Positions 26,701-38,831 of a stretch of 64,000 bases of DNA are shown here, piece after piece. Numbering within the stretch: position 1 is the first letter of the stretch; each line of letters opens with the position of its first letter. The notes below the pieces were generated by a model. That model was not told where the DNA came from and did not search any database. It saw only the letters and a list, made by a program, of their open reading frames with translations. Source of the stretch: Ehretia macrophylla (lineage: Eukaryota; Streptophyta; Magnoliopsida; Boraginales; Ehretiaceae); NCBI GenBank assembly GCA_037974665.1, contig CM075765.1:15123501-15187500 (forward strand), read 5' to 3'. The position numbers and the translations under genes were made by a program.

Positions 26701-28760
26701 TATTTCAAAGGGGTGGTCTATTGAATGACGGATTAAATGCAATAACCTTGATCATTTTTAGATATACAATCATGGATATTAATAACGGTAACTTTAGACA
26801 TCCAATAATAGAATTTTTTTCATGTTAAACGAAAATGATTGCTTTAATCCGTCACAGTACATAAATTATATTCTATCTAAAAACACCATTATGCTACAAG
26901 TAACCAAATAAGTGCATATATATATATGCTCCAAAGTCTATAATAAGTAGCAACTATTTCAGAATTAATGCTCCAAAGTTCTCAAATGACTTGTCATAGT
27001 ACATAAACAATTAATCGTTCAAAAAGACTACAATTAAAAGTTAACTAACTTTAAACAAAAAGTATAAAAGTATCCCTTAAAATTTATTGTCTGATATATT
27101 TTTAATTTCGTTGGCAATATATGTCTCTTCTTTAATTAAATATAATTTGAGAAAAATACTTGATCAAGTCTACAATGATAGAGATACAATCATGGATATT
27201 AACAATGATAACTTTAAACATCTAACAACGGAATTAATATTCCTTTTATATTCACCGAATGTTGTTTACATTGATAACTGTAATTTTAATGGTGTTTACA
27301 ATAATAGGTGTTTACAATAATAAGAGTTGCTAGACCCTTTTTCAAATAAGATGAATTATTATAGTTCTAATATGTAATATGATCCAAAAAATATCACAAA
27401 TTCATTCGATAATTTGTTGAAATATTTCAAATGTTGAAAATATTCTTCCAAACATAATAAATAACTACAACAAGAAAAAAATATTTTTATTTCTATCTAA
27501 AAACACCATTATACTACAAGTAATCAAATAAGTATCATATCTAAATATAAAAAAAAGAATCTTACTTCTATCTAAAAGTCTTAAATATTCGATTCATACA
27601 ATGAAAAAATCAAATTATAAAATTATAAATAAGCGAAAAGAAAATTCAACATCATTTTTTAAATGTTAAAGCCTCTCTCACTACAAGTAATCAAATAAGT
27701 ATCATATCTAAATATATAAAAAAAGAATCTTACTTCTATCTAAAAGTCTTAAATATTCGATTCATACAATGAAAAAATAAAAATAAAAAAATTATAAATA
27801 AGTGAAAAGAAAATTCTACATCATTTTTTAAATGTTAAAGCCTCTCCCATAAAACTACTTTGTTTTTCAATTAAAAGCTTGATCAATTTAGAAAATTCAC
27901 TGAATATAGTAAAAATTACATTAAGGAATCATAAATAGGTAAAAAATATTCCACATTCATTTGTTAAATAAAAAAGTTCTCTCTCATAGAATTATTTTAT
28001 TTTTCAATTAAAAGTTTGATGAATTTAAAATTTCAATCTCACAGAAAAAAAGAATCTTATTTACATCTAATAAGTTAAATATTTGATTCATATTTGCCTT
28101 CATATGTTATTTTATGTGTTAAAATGTAGATAATATCAAAATAAAAACAAGTTTAGGTGGTAGATATTATAAATAAGAAAATAAAAAATTACATTTGCCT
28201 TCATCTGTTATGTTACATATTTATGATTTTATTTGTCATCTCACAAGTTTCGTAACAATGGTTAGACATCATCCAACTTGAAACTTTTTTTTTTTTTTTT
28301 GGTCAAAAATAAAATTCCATTGAAAAAGAGATCCAACATTGAACTTTTTTTTGGTCAAGTTGAACTTCTTTTTTTTTTTTAAGTCTGAAATGGAATTGCA
28401 TTGAAAAAGAAGTTAGATGTGGTTATTTTCTTTTTTTGTTTAACAAAAATAAAATTGCATAGAGAATAAAAAAATCCAATTTCTTTCTTTTTACTTTTGT
28501 CTAAAAAATTTCACATTCGATCATATAGTGAAATTTAAATTTAAAACCATAAATAATTGAAAAGAAATTTATACCTTTATTTTTTTAATGATAAAACATC
28601 CCTCATGAAATTAGTTTATTTTTTTAATTAAAAGCTTGATTAATTTAGAAAATTCAATTTCATATAGTAAAAATTACATAAAGGAGCCATAAATAAGTGA
28701 AAAAAAAAGATTCACATTCATTTTTTTAGGTTCAACAAATGTTGTTTACATTGATAATTG
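26701..28760. repeat. Region of dispersed and tandem repeats
   Basis: Segments recur in order. CAATCATGGATATTAA occurs near 26768 and 27188, ATGTTGTTTACATTGATAA near 27260 and 28740, and TCTATCTAAAAACACCATTA near 26873 and 27491. A 167-bp tandem pair lies inside. It could be the 5' half of the Helitron at 29610-31489, or separate satellite-like growth. Confidence 0.5.
27514..27849. repeat. Tandem repeat, 167-bp unit x2
   Basis: CTACAAGTAATCAAATAAGT at 27514 recurs at 27681. The whole unit, ending with TTTTTTAAATGTTAAAGCCT, is nearly identical between copies. Weaker versions continue to about 28030. Confidence 0.88.
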
Positions 28761-29270
28761 TAACTTTAGTAATACCTATAAGGATAAAATTTATGAAATT
28801 CTATTTAAATAAGACAAATATTTGTAATTTTAATATGCAATGTAGACCCAAAAAATGGGACAACACATTCTAAAATTTATTTTAAATGCTGAAAATATTC
28901 CTCCATAGATCATAAATAACCATGCACAATGGAATTGCTTTGACTTGAGTCATCGATCAAATTGTGTTAATTGTTTTCTCTAATTCTACATCACATATTT
29001 TCCGATACCCAGTATTGAAACAATGTAGTAAGTTTGAAAATTACTATTTGTAGTTTAACAATCAATTGAAAGTTTAGATAGTCCCTTGCTTGAATGAGAT
29101 ATCCAGACTCCTAAGTTATCCATCCACAATAAGAGTCGTAGAATAGTAGGGCAATGGGAAGTTAGTCAATATTCTGCACATAGTTTGGGACAAGTAATGC
29201 AATCTTCCCAATTTAATCCAACTTATCTCCTTGGGTAGTATTTTTAAAATTCATGAATTGCTATATGAGT

Positions 29271-29370
29271 ATATTTCTATCTTATGATTTCATTTGTTGT
29301 ATTTTGAAATAGAGTGGAAAATATTTCTATTTTATAATTTTGTTTGTTGTATTTCGAAATAGAGTGGAAA
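29271..29370. repeat. Tandem repeat, 50-bp unit x2
   Basis: ATATTTCTATYTTATRATTT through AAATAGAGTGGAAA occurs twice in tandem. A flanking direct repeat (GCAATCTTCCCAATTTAATC) occurs at about 29194 and 29418. Confidence 0.85.
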
Positions 29371-29609
29371 AATAAATGCATATGGTGAGTTTCATCAACA
29401 AAATAGAGTGGACAAATAGTGCAATCTTCCCAATTTAATCCAACATATCTCCTTGGCTTTTACTTTTTGTTTTCTTTAATGTAACCATATTGGCTAAGAG
29501 ATGGATGAACTATTATAAGAAAAGGGATTGAGCTCAATAATATCGGTATTTATTACTCAATATTTCTCATAAAATATTATGCTCATATCAATATTGACTA
29601 CATATGTGT

Positions 29610-31489
29610 AAGACAATTGCAATTAAATATTTATTCAAATATATTCCCAATGGTCATAATCGAGTAACAACTACTCTATATGATAGACTTGTAAATGGAT
29701 ATTAATCTCAACTTTCTGATGAATTAAGATTTATTATGATTACATACAAATATCCTCTTGTGAGGCTGCTTGGGAACCTTTCTTTCTTTGATATTCATTT
29801 TATATGTCCAAATATAAAATCTATCAATTTATCTTCCCTTAAAAAACACATTTATCTATAAGGAAAATGAATCAATGAAGAAGTTAAAAGAAATTAATGT
29901 TTGAACTTTGGATGAATGCAATAAGGAGTATGAGGAAGTTGACAAGCTGATGTATTTAGAGTTTTCAAATAAAATTTGTTTATAAAGAATGTAAGCATAA
30001 GTGATATCAAAGAAAAAAAAAGGTTTGTTATTAGAATAATATCACACGTGCTTCCAGCCAATAGGGATAATTATTATCTTAGTATTCTAGATTGAAGGAA
30101 GCTTTTCATGCACTCGGTTTATTAGAAGATGTACAGAGAATATTGATGGAATAAATGAAACAAATACTTGGAATCATAGTTCTATATTAGAAGAATTTTT
30201 TCAACTCTATTTATATAGAATAATATGAGTAGAATAAAACATGTATGGTAGAGTTAGATAAAAATGGCAGATGATGTTCTAAACTGACAAGAACTAAGAG
30301 TATGTTTTCCAATCATTTATACTAAGAATGAACATTTTTGCACTTCACACTAATATTTAAGTATTTTATAATTTATTGAAACATCTCATTTGTTAAATAT
30401 CAATTCTTGGAGTAATATACCTCGGCGACTATGATCTCATCTAACCAAAGTTTGTCCGTTAAATTTTAACAAAGACAATTTTGCTTGGCTGTAAGTTTTT
30501 CCATGACTATAAATAAAAGTCAGGATCAAACTCTTTCTCACATTGGGTTATGTCTTTCAAGACCTGCTTTCATTCATGAGTTACTATATATTGCATTTTC
30601 AAGAGTGACAAGAAAAAAATGATTAAAGATTTTGTTAATGACAAAATATTAAAAACTACAACTAATGTGGTTTTCAAAGAAGTATTGTAAATAATAAATT
30701 AGCTAAGTATGTATCTCTTATTATTTTGATCGTTGATTTGATTTGATTCAATATGTTTATATTCCTTATTCATTATTGTTTATCTTATAATGTAGTGGTA
30801 GCAATAAAAATAAAGTCTTGTATCATATGACTTCTCAAGTGATTTGCCCAGTTATTTGAATTTCACTTAAATCATATGACAAATCTGCTTTAAATATTAC
30901 TAATGCATTTCAAATTAATGAGACATATTTATAAATTGAAAGCGATTACAAATCTGTTTCAATTTAAATTCATTACAACTATCAATTATAAGTTGTTAGG
31001 TAGTTCATAATATTTTTAGAGTATATGTTCAAGTTGATCAAAAAATAATATTTTTTTGTGTAGTATAAAGTATTCCAGCATCTTTTGTTGAAGAACATAT
31101 TTACACAAGATCACAACACATTATTTGACCATTGAATTATTCAAATTTCTGATGGTAAAAATGAATTATTTACAAATAGATCACATTTACAAAGAGTAAG
31201 AATGGTGTTAAATAAGGATGAGGTAGGTGTGAATTTTGTAAAAATAACAATTTGATGAAAGGAAATATATTTGTCTTTTGAAAGGTTCAATCTTTGTTAA
31301 ATAGTACTTATTGTTACATTTTTAAAAGAATAAATGCTTACTTTATTTGGTTTATTTAGTAATGATAAATTAATCACAGTAACTACATATTATAGTTCGT
31401 AAATAATATGATTAAAAAATTAAATAAATTAATAAATTACTTAAGTAATTACGTATTACTATCACACCCGTGTATAGGTAAAAAACTAG
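29610..31489 (+). mobile_element. Decayed Helitron: helicase remnants and 3' CTAG end
   Basis: Frameshifted, stop-ridden pieces follow the order of plant Helitron Rep-helicase proteins. IAIKYLFKYI (29610 on) is followed by ISSCEAAW and FDIHF, then EYEEVDKLMYLEF, RIISHVLPANRDNYYLSIL and EAFHALGLLED. From 30503 comes the Pif1-type C-terminus MTINKSQDQTLSHIGL, SRPAF, LLYIAFSRVT and VVFKEVL, with a stop at 30688. The 3' end looks like a Helitron terminus: a degraded hairpin region (CACCCGTGTATAGGT), an A-run and CTAG at 31486-31489 followed by T. The 5' TC end was not located; the element may start well before 29610. It cannot encode a working protein. Confidence 0.8.
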
Positions 31490-31569
31490 TTAATATAGAA
31501 AGACCAAAACCCCAAAGTCAAAGCCCTCCCCTACACGATATTTCCGTTTCCAAACTCCTCATTGTTATC

Positions 31570-31574
<5 letters not shown>

Positions 31575-31601
<27 letters not shown>
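31575..31601. repeat. (CA)13 microsatellite
   Basis: A perfect dinucleotide run just upstream of the helicase TATA-like box, likely length-variable between individuals. Confidence 0.9.
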
Positions 31602-31602
<1 letters not shown>

Positions 31603-31615
31603 ACATAATATATTG

Positions 31616-31623
31616 TATATATA
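31616..31623 (+). promoter_or_regulatory. TATA-like box of the DEAH helicase gene
   Basis: TATATATA sits about 145 bp before the start codon and is followed by a CT-rich leader (CTCTCCACTCTCTCTTTCT). Together they look like a core promoter. A (CA)13 microsatellite lies immediately upstream. Confidence 0.45.
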
Positions 31624-31746
31624 CATATTATCGTACCCATCGCCTTCTTTATTCTTGCTTTGGCACCACTCCACTCTCCACTCTCTCTTTCTACACACGC
31701 AGAACACGCAACACACAGAACACACACTAAACTCCAGTTTTACCTA

Positions 31747-31755
31747 AAACCCTAA
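31747..31755 (+). promoter_or_regulatory. Telo-box AAACCCTAA in the helicase leader
   Basis: AAACCCTAA lies 10 bases before the ATG, within the presumed 5' leader. Telo-boxes are known near starts of plant genes for ribosome biogenesis and translation and are bound by TRB-type proteins. Function here is inferred. Confidence 0.5.
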
Positions 31756-31765
31756 CCGTATAAAA

Positions 31766-34700
31766 ATGCAAAGCCGACCGCAGTTTCCGTCAAACGACCG
31801 CCGTTTCTCTCCACCTCCGCCGCCGTCGCGGAACCACCACCGCCGTCTGCAATTCTCTCCGTTCAACCACAACCCGGGACGGCCTGCACCTTACCAGCAC
31901 TTTAAACCCCAAATTTCCTCAAACTACCGCCGCGATCGTCCGCCGGGACCGCGGCCCAACTTCGTCATCCAGATACGCTGCAACCAGCAAACCCTTCAGA
32001 AAAGGCCCGAAATCGAGGAATTAATCGAGGAGCTGTCGTTTAAGCCGGAGAAGTATTTACTTTTCGACAAAAGTTCCATTGCCGGAACCCTATTTTTCCA
32101 GCAGTGGAACGAAGCGCTCCAAACAATGGTGGAAATATGGAGGATGAGGCTAAATAGTGTCCATCGGTTCACGCCGTGGCTTATCGAAAACGTGAAAGTC
32201 GAATCGGATAAGGATGAGTTGAAAGATAGATTAAAGGCGTTGTTTCTGGAGAAGGCAAACGGGCTAATGGAAGGGGAATTAGTACAGAAGTGGCAGAAGA
32301 AGTTGGGGGCAGTTTTGGATGAGATAAAAAGTGTTATGGATAAGCTTAGAAAGCCGAAACAGATAGGCGTGGCGGACGAGTTGTTGAAGAAGAAGGAAGG
32401 TTTGGTGGCTGAGAGGGACTTGATAGCAAAGAGGATCGAGGAGTTTCAGATTGGGATGAGGTGTGTAATTGAGCATTTGGAGGAGAAGGGGGTTGAGGAG
32501 GATGGCGAAGAAGGGGAGGCGTTTCAGGTGCTTAAGTTTGGGAGGGAGTCTGATTGGGAGAGGATACATTGTTTGATGACGAGGGAATGCAGAAGGCTTG
32601 ATGATGGGTTGCCTATTTATGCGTATCGGCGCGAAATTCTTAGGCAGATACATGGTCAACAGGTGAATTCTGTTTAATACTCTTCCCTCCTTTCTTGTTT
32701 CGAATATAGAATGCTATTCTGTTATTTCTGTTGATTGTTATGAAATTGAGAAATTATTTTGAATTGATAAAGTGCTATTCTTTTTTTTTTTTTTCGTTTT
32801 GAATAAGAGACAGTTTAAACATACCATTGATTATTATTATTGTGATTATTATTTTTTTGGTTATGAATTGTGGATGATGTGTATGAAACGTTGCGAAATA
32901 ATATCTGAGAGAAATACTGCTTCGAGACGAAGTCTTTTTTGTTTGTTTGTGAAGCAGATTCTTATCTTCCCTTGCATAACTGATATCTAGTTGGACTTGT
33001 AGAATACAAATTTTAGAAGTATTTATGCTCTACTTACTTTGATTTGTCCCCATGTACAACTTTCAAAGTGATACATAGTAGTTGAAGAAGACTTGAGCCA
33101 TGGTGAGGATGCTGAGCCAGTAGTACAATGAATGATCCTTCGAGCTAGAATCACTCTCTCCCCATCCCCCTCTCCATTATTCGAGTTGGGCTTTCAGCTT
33201 TTGGATCGATGTAGTGATTCTAATGTAAAGTTTTCATTTGGTGTTTATTTCTGATTGCAATGTGGCAGATAACGGTGTTGATTGGGGAGACTGGTTCTGG
33301 GAAAAGTACACAATTGGTTCAATTCCTTGCTGATTCAGGAGTAGCTGCTGATGAGTCTATTATTTGCACTCAACCGCGGAAACTGGCTGCCATCTCATTG
33401 GCACAGAGGGTCAGAGAGGAAGGTTGTGGGTGTTATCCCGATTCTCCAATAACCTGTTCTCCATCATATTCATCTGAGCAACAGCTTGATTCGAAGGTAA
33501 TATTTATGACAGACCACTGCTTACTACTGCACTACATGCGTGATAAGAATTTATCCGGGGTTTCATGCATTATTGTTGATGAGGCTCACGAAAGAAGCTT
33601 GAACACTGATCTCCTTTTAGCGGTGATAAAGAATTTACTTTGTCAGAGGATTGATCTGAGGCTTATTATTATGTCCGCGACAGCTGATGCAAACCAGCTT
33701 GCTGGCTACTTTTTTGATTGTGGAACCTTCCATGTGGCTGGAAGAACTTTTCCAGTTGACATTAAGTATTTCCCTTGTGAATCTGAAGGCACTTCCAATT
33801 CCAGTTTAGTTGCACCTTATGTTTCTGATGTTGTGAGGGTGGTAACTGAGATCCACAAAACGGAGAAAGAGGGGACAATTCTTGCCTTTTTAACTTCTCA
33901 GATGGAAGTAGAGTGGGCGTGTGAGAAATTTGAGGCCTCCTCTGCCATTGCTCTACCGTTGCATGGGAAACTTTCTTATGAAGATCAACGTCGTGTCTTC
34001 CTCAGTTATTCAGGGAAGCGAAAAGTTATATTTACCACCAACGTTGCCGAGACATCACTAACAATTCCAGGTGTCAAATATGTTGTTGATTCTGGTATGG
34101 TGAAAGAGAGTAGGTTTGAACCAGGCAGTGGAATGAACGTTCTCAGTGTATGCAGAATCAGCCAAAGTTCTGCTAATCAACGGGCTGGGCGTGCTGGGAG
34201 AACAGAACCTGGAAGTTGTTATAGACTCTACTCAGAAAATGATTTTGAGTCAATGCTTACTCATCAAGAGCCTGAAATACGTAGGGTGCATCTTGGCGTT
34301 GCAGTTTTGAGAATTCTTGCTTTAGGTGTCAATAATGTGCAAAATTTTGACTTTGTTGATGCACCAAGTGCCAAAGCCATTGAGATGGCCATCAGAAATC
34401 TTATTCAGTTAGGTGCCGTTGTCCTGAGAGATAATGCCTACGAACTAACTGCAGAAGGACGAGATCTAGTTAAGTTGGGTATTGAACCCCGGCTTGGTAA
34501 AATGATTCTCCAGTGCTTTGGTCATCATTTGGGTAGAGAGGGCCTTGTTCTTGCCGCTGTCATGGCCAATTCCAGCAGCATATTCTGCAGGATTGGTACT
34601 GAACAGGATAAGCTGAAATCCGATTGCCTTAAGGTGCAATTTAGCCACCCCAGTGGTGATCTCTTCACTTTGCTCGCAGTCTACAAGGCATGGGAGGCTG

Positions 34701-37700
34701 TGCCTCGAGAGAAGAAGAACTCCTGGTGTTGGGACAATAGCATCAATGCCAAATCCATGAGGAGATGCCACGAGACCATGCAGGAACTGGAATTTTGTCT
34801 TCAAAATGAGCTCAATAAAATCATTCCAAGTTATTGGCATTGGGATCCACAGATGCATACCGAGCATGATGAAATTTTGAAGAGTGTGATACTCTCTTCT
34901 TTAGCTGAAAATGTGGCTATGTACTCTGGTTATGACCAGCTTGGTTATGAAGTGGCCCTAACTGGGAAACATATTCAGCTACATCCATCATGTTCTTTGC
35001 TGATTTTTAATCAAAGGCCAGCTTGGGTTGTATTTGGCGACATCCTTTCAGTGTCTAACAATTATATGGTCTGTGTAACGATGGTTGATTATGAATCTTT
35101 GTCTTCTCTCTGTCCTCCTCTGCCTTTTGATTTTTCTAAGATGAATAGTCGAAAGCTGCATAGGAGGATGTTGACCGGCTTTGGCACTACACTATTGAAA
35201 AGATTTTGTGGAAAATATAACAGTAATCTGCGTCATATTGTTTCATGCATCCATACGGAATGTATGGATGAACGAATTGGCATTGAAGTGAATGTCAATG
35301 AGAATATGGTCGCCCTACATGCTTCTTTGCAAGATTTGGACAAGGTTTGCGGTATTGTCAATGATGCTTTGGAGTATGAACGGAAACTGTTACATAATGA
35401 ATGCTTGGAGAAATGCTTATATAATGCAGCTGCCACTGTCACACCGTCTATTGCTCTGTTTGGAGCTGGTGCTGGGATAAAACATCTGGAGCTTGACAAG
35501 AGATGTTTGAGTGTTGATATATATCATTCTGATTTGACTGTTATTGATGACAAGAAGCTGTTAATGTTTCTCGAGAGACGCACAAAGGGCAATATTTGTG
35601 GAGTCCAGAGGTTCTCAGGCCAAGACAATGAGGAAAAAGAGAAGTGGGGCAGGGTAACATTTCTTAGCCCCGATGCGGCCAGAAAGGCCACAGAGTTGGA
35701 CCAAATTGAATTTAGTGGCGGTTTCTTGAAGGTACATCCTTCTCGAAACACATGTGGTGGTGATCAGAAACTCTACTCCTTTCCTGCTGTGAAAGCAAAA
35801 GTTAGTTGGCCTCGAAGGTCCAGTAAAGGGGTAGCGATTGTTAAGTGTGATCCAATTGATGTTGCTTTTATGGTTAATGATTTCTCGAATCTGATAATTG
35901 GACGTAAATATGTTCGATGTAAAGCAAGTACGAAATACATGGACAGCATTGTGATTAGTGGGCTTGATATAGAACTTTCTGAACCTGAAATTTTTGAGGT
36001 ATTAAGAACATCAACGAATAGGAGAATTCTTGACATTTTCGTGTTGAGAGAACAAATAGCTGTAGAGAATCCTCCACATGTAACTTGTGAGGAAGCACTT
36101 GTGAAGGAACTATCCCCTTTCATGCCTAAAAGGAATAATCATGTCAACTGTGTTCGCGTCCAGGTCTTTCCTCCAGAACCAAAGGATACATACGTGCGAT
36201 CCACAATCACATTTGATGGAAGTTTGCATTTGGAGGCTGCAAAGGCGTTAGAGCAAATTGATGGAAAAGTGTTGCCTGGATGTCTCTCATGGCAGAAGAT
36301 AAGGTGCCAGCAATTGTTTCATAGCACCGTCTCCTGTCCTGGACCTGTGTATCATGTTATAAAAGACCAACTGGATTCTCTACTTGCAAGTCTCAGGCGA
36401 CGAAACGGTATTTCAAATGGCATAAATCTTTTGTTTCCTTCTAATTTGTATAGTAAGATTTGTTTCCCTATGAAATGCATCACATGGCGTGAAGAATGGC
36501 TTTTTATTGTACCAATGTTGTGTAAAAATGGCTGTTTGTAGCATAGAATTTCATATGCTTTTAATATCTTTGATTAAGATGCATGACATGCTTGGTATAA
36601 ATGGGATCTAGAACCTTTTCTAGATGTAAAGTTAGGTCACCAGCATTTGGCGTGGAAGTGATTAGACCTGACCTTTGCATTAATTTTTATGTCTATTAAG
36701 TAAGATTAGTTTGATACTTTAGAATTGCATTGCTCTTTTTGGATGCCAAATACGTCACTCTTAGTTTTGTTACCCCAACTAATCTCCTCTTTCTTTTTGA
36801 AGCTGTGTTTGCTCTTATTATCTTCCATATTGTAAATTAGATGCGCCATTACATTTGATTATATCATTTAAAGATCCTTATTTATTTGGGCTTTTGATTA
36901 GGTCGGTGAACACTTAACATCTATAGATGTTTAATCGCTGTTTTGTCTTTTTGACTGCCTGAAAAGTAATCCCTTTTCATATTCTTCGCTAGGAATTGAC
37001 TATTGGTTTCCAAAATAACCTGAAACTAAATTCTCCATGCAGTTCAAATTTGTAACTATTTTAAAAAATGTTAGCTAGCTGATACTCCACACCTTTGTGG
37101 ACATCTTTGTTGGGGGTAGTCGATGGGAGGGCTATGTGGGTTGCATTCCATCACTCTTGTTTATCCTTTAGTTTCTGCAAGAAATCATTTCCAGTTTAAG
37201 TATGATGCAAAATTAATTTAGAACGAACTTTTCTTAAAGATCTAATCCTGAATTTCTACACTAAGTAATAGAGCTTTTTCAAGACTTGAATGATATGAAA
37301 TTTATTTCCTGGAAAGCTGAAGTCTATTTTCATTGTTCAATTGTTGTCTTTTCACATGTGGATTGCTCCTTATCAATTTGTATTATGGTTGATGTTCTCA
37401 CACCGTCTGAAGATGTACATTAGTGATACAGTATAACGTTGAATCATGTTTGATAAAATTGTTGAAGGCTTAACTGTGTATTTATTGGTTTTCAGTGTTG
37501 AAATGCGCCTGGTATTAGTGATGTTAATATTGGAATATGCTGTTGAAAAACAAAGTAGACACCTGATTAGAATATGTGGCTATTGAGTGCTGATGGTATG
37601 GCGTCATTGTTTTGCAGGTGTAGAATGCCACCTAGAGAGGAATGAAAATGGTTCCTACCGGGTGAAGATATCTGGCAATGCAACAAAAACTGTGGCAGAA

Positions 37701-38831
37701 TTGAGAAGACCCCTTGAAGAACTCATGCGAGGGAAGATCATCAATCATGCTGGCATCACCCCAGCAGTTCTACAATACCTCTTCTCTCGAGATGGTAATA
37801 TGCTTATGAAGTCAATTCAGAGGGAGACAGGTAGTTATATCCTCTTTGATAGGCATAGCCTTGTTGTAAGGATCTTTGGTTCTTCAGAGAAGATTGATGT
37901 GGTGCAGCAGAAGTTTGTAAACGCCCTTTTGGCAATACATGAGAGCAAGCAGCTTGAAGTCCATCTTCGTGGTGGTGATCTGCCCTCTGATTTGATGAAG
38001 AGAGTAGTACAGAAGTTTGGACCAGACCTTCGTGGGCTCAAGGAAATGGTGCCTGTAGCTCATTTCTTTTTGAATTCCAAGCGTCATTGTATTTCTATTA
38101 GTGGTGCCAATGATGTGAAGCAACAGGTTGAAGACATTATTTATGAGATTGCTCAGACATGTGATTCACCTGTTCAAAGGAGTGGCAATGAAATTAACTG
38201 TCCCATTTGCTTGTGTGAGGTGGAGGACGGTTACAGGCTTGAAAGCTGTACACACAAGTTCTGCCGGTGATGCTTAGTGGAGCAGTGTGACTCTGCAATT
38301 AAAAGCCGGGAGGGCTTCCCTCTGCTGTGTACTCAGAAAGGCTGTGGGGCTCCTATTTTGCTTACTGACTTGAGGTCTCTCTTATCTACTGAAAAGCTGG
38401 AGGATCTTTTCCGGGCTTCTTTGGGAGCATATGTGGCTGGAAGTGGTGGTACTTACAGGTTTTGCCCCTCACCTGATTGTCCTTCAGTTTACCGAGTTGC
38501 AGATCTGGGGACAATCGGTGCACCATTTGTTTGTGGTGCATGTTACGTGGAGACGTGCACTAGCTGCCATCTGGAGTATCACCCGTCTTTATCATGTGAG
38601 AAGTACAAAGAATTCAAAGATGACCCAGATTCCTCCCTGCATACGTGGTGCATGGGCAAAGAGAACGTGCAGAAGTGTCCAGTCTGTGGGTTTACCATTG
38701 AGAAGATAGAGGGGTGCAACCACATTGAGTGTAAATGTGGACGTCATGTCTGTTGGGTCTGTTTGGAGTTTTTTCCCAGCAGTGACGATTGTTACAACCA
38801 CTTGAGGTCTGTGCATCTAGGAATTGGTTAA
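31766..38831 (+). CDS. DEAH11: DEAH-box RNA helicase fused to RBR ubiquitin ligase module, with in-frame stop
   Basis: Exons are 31766-32662, 33269-36407 and 37618-38831 (phases 0 and 1, GT-AG junctions). Read through the stop, the frame spans 1,749 positions, close to the roughly 1,780 aa I recall for Arabidopsis DEAH11/DEAH12. The N-terminus is rich in Pro, Arg and His. Helicase motifs: Walker A GETGSGKST (305-313), DEAH (403-406), SAT (435-437), TNVAETSLTIPGVKYVVDSG, and QRAGRAGR (603-610). Helicase-associated and RNA-binding-like regions follow. The C-terminus is a RING1-IBR-RING2 module: CPIC at 1540, IBR with YRFCPSPDC, and RING2 CPVC at 1699-1702 with putative catalytic Cys in GCNH (1712). 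A TGA at 38268-38270 (codon 1563) replaces the residue between FCR and CLVEQ of RING1. If real, the product ends at 1,562 aa and loses all ligase function. Sequence after the stop stays conserved with its zinc ligands intact, so this is a recent mutation or a sequence error. DEAH11 and DEAH12 cannot be told apart here. Confidence 0.92.

Noticed and set aside
27514-27849. A CRISPR-like array
   Set aside because: Only two 167-bp units without spacers, in a plant nuclear context; it is an ordinary tandem duplication.
38264-38277. A micro-intron (GTGATGCTTAG) that would remove the TGA in the helicase gene
   Set aside because: It is about 11 nt, far below any known plant intron, and its removal would shift the frame.
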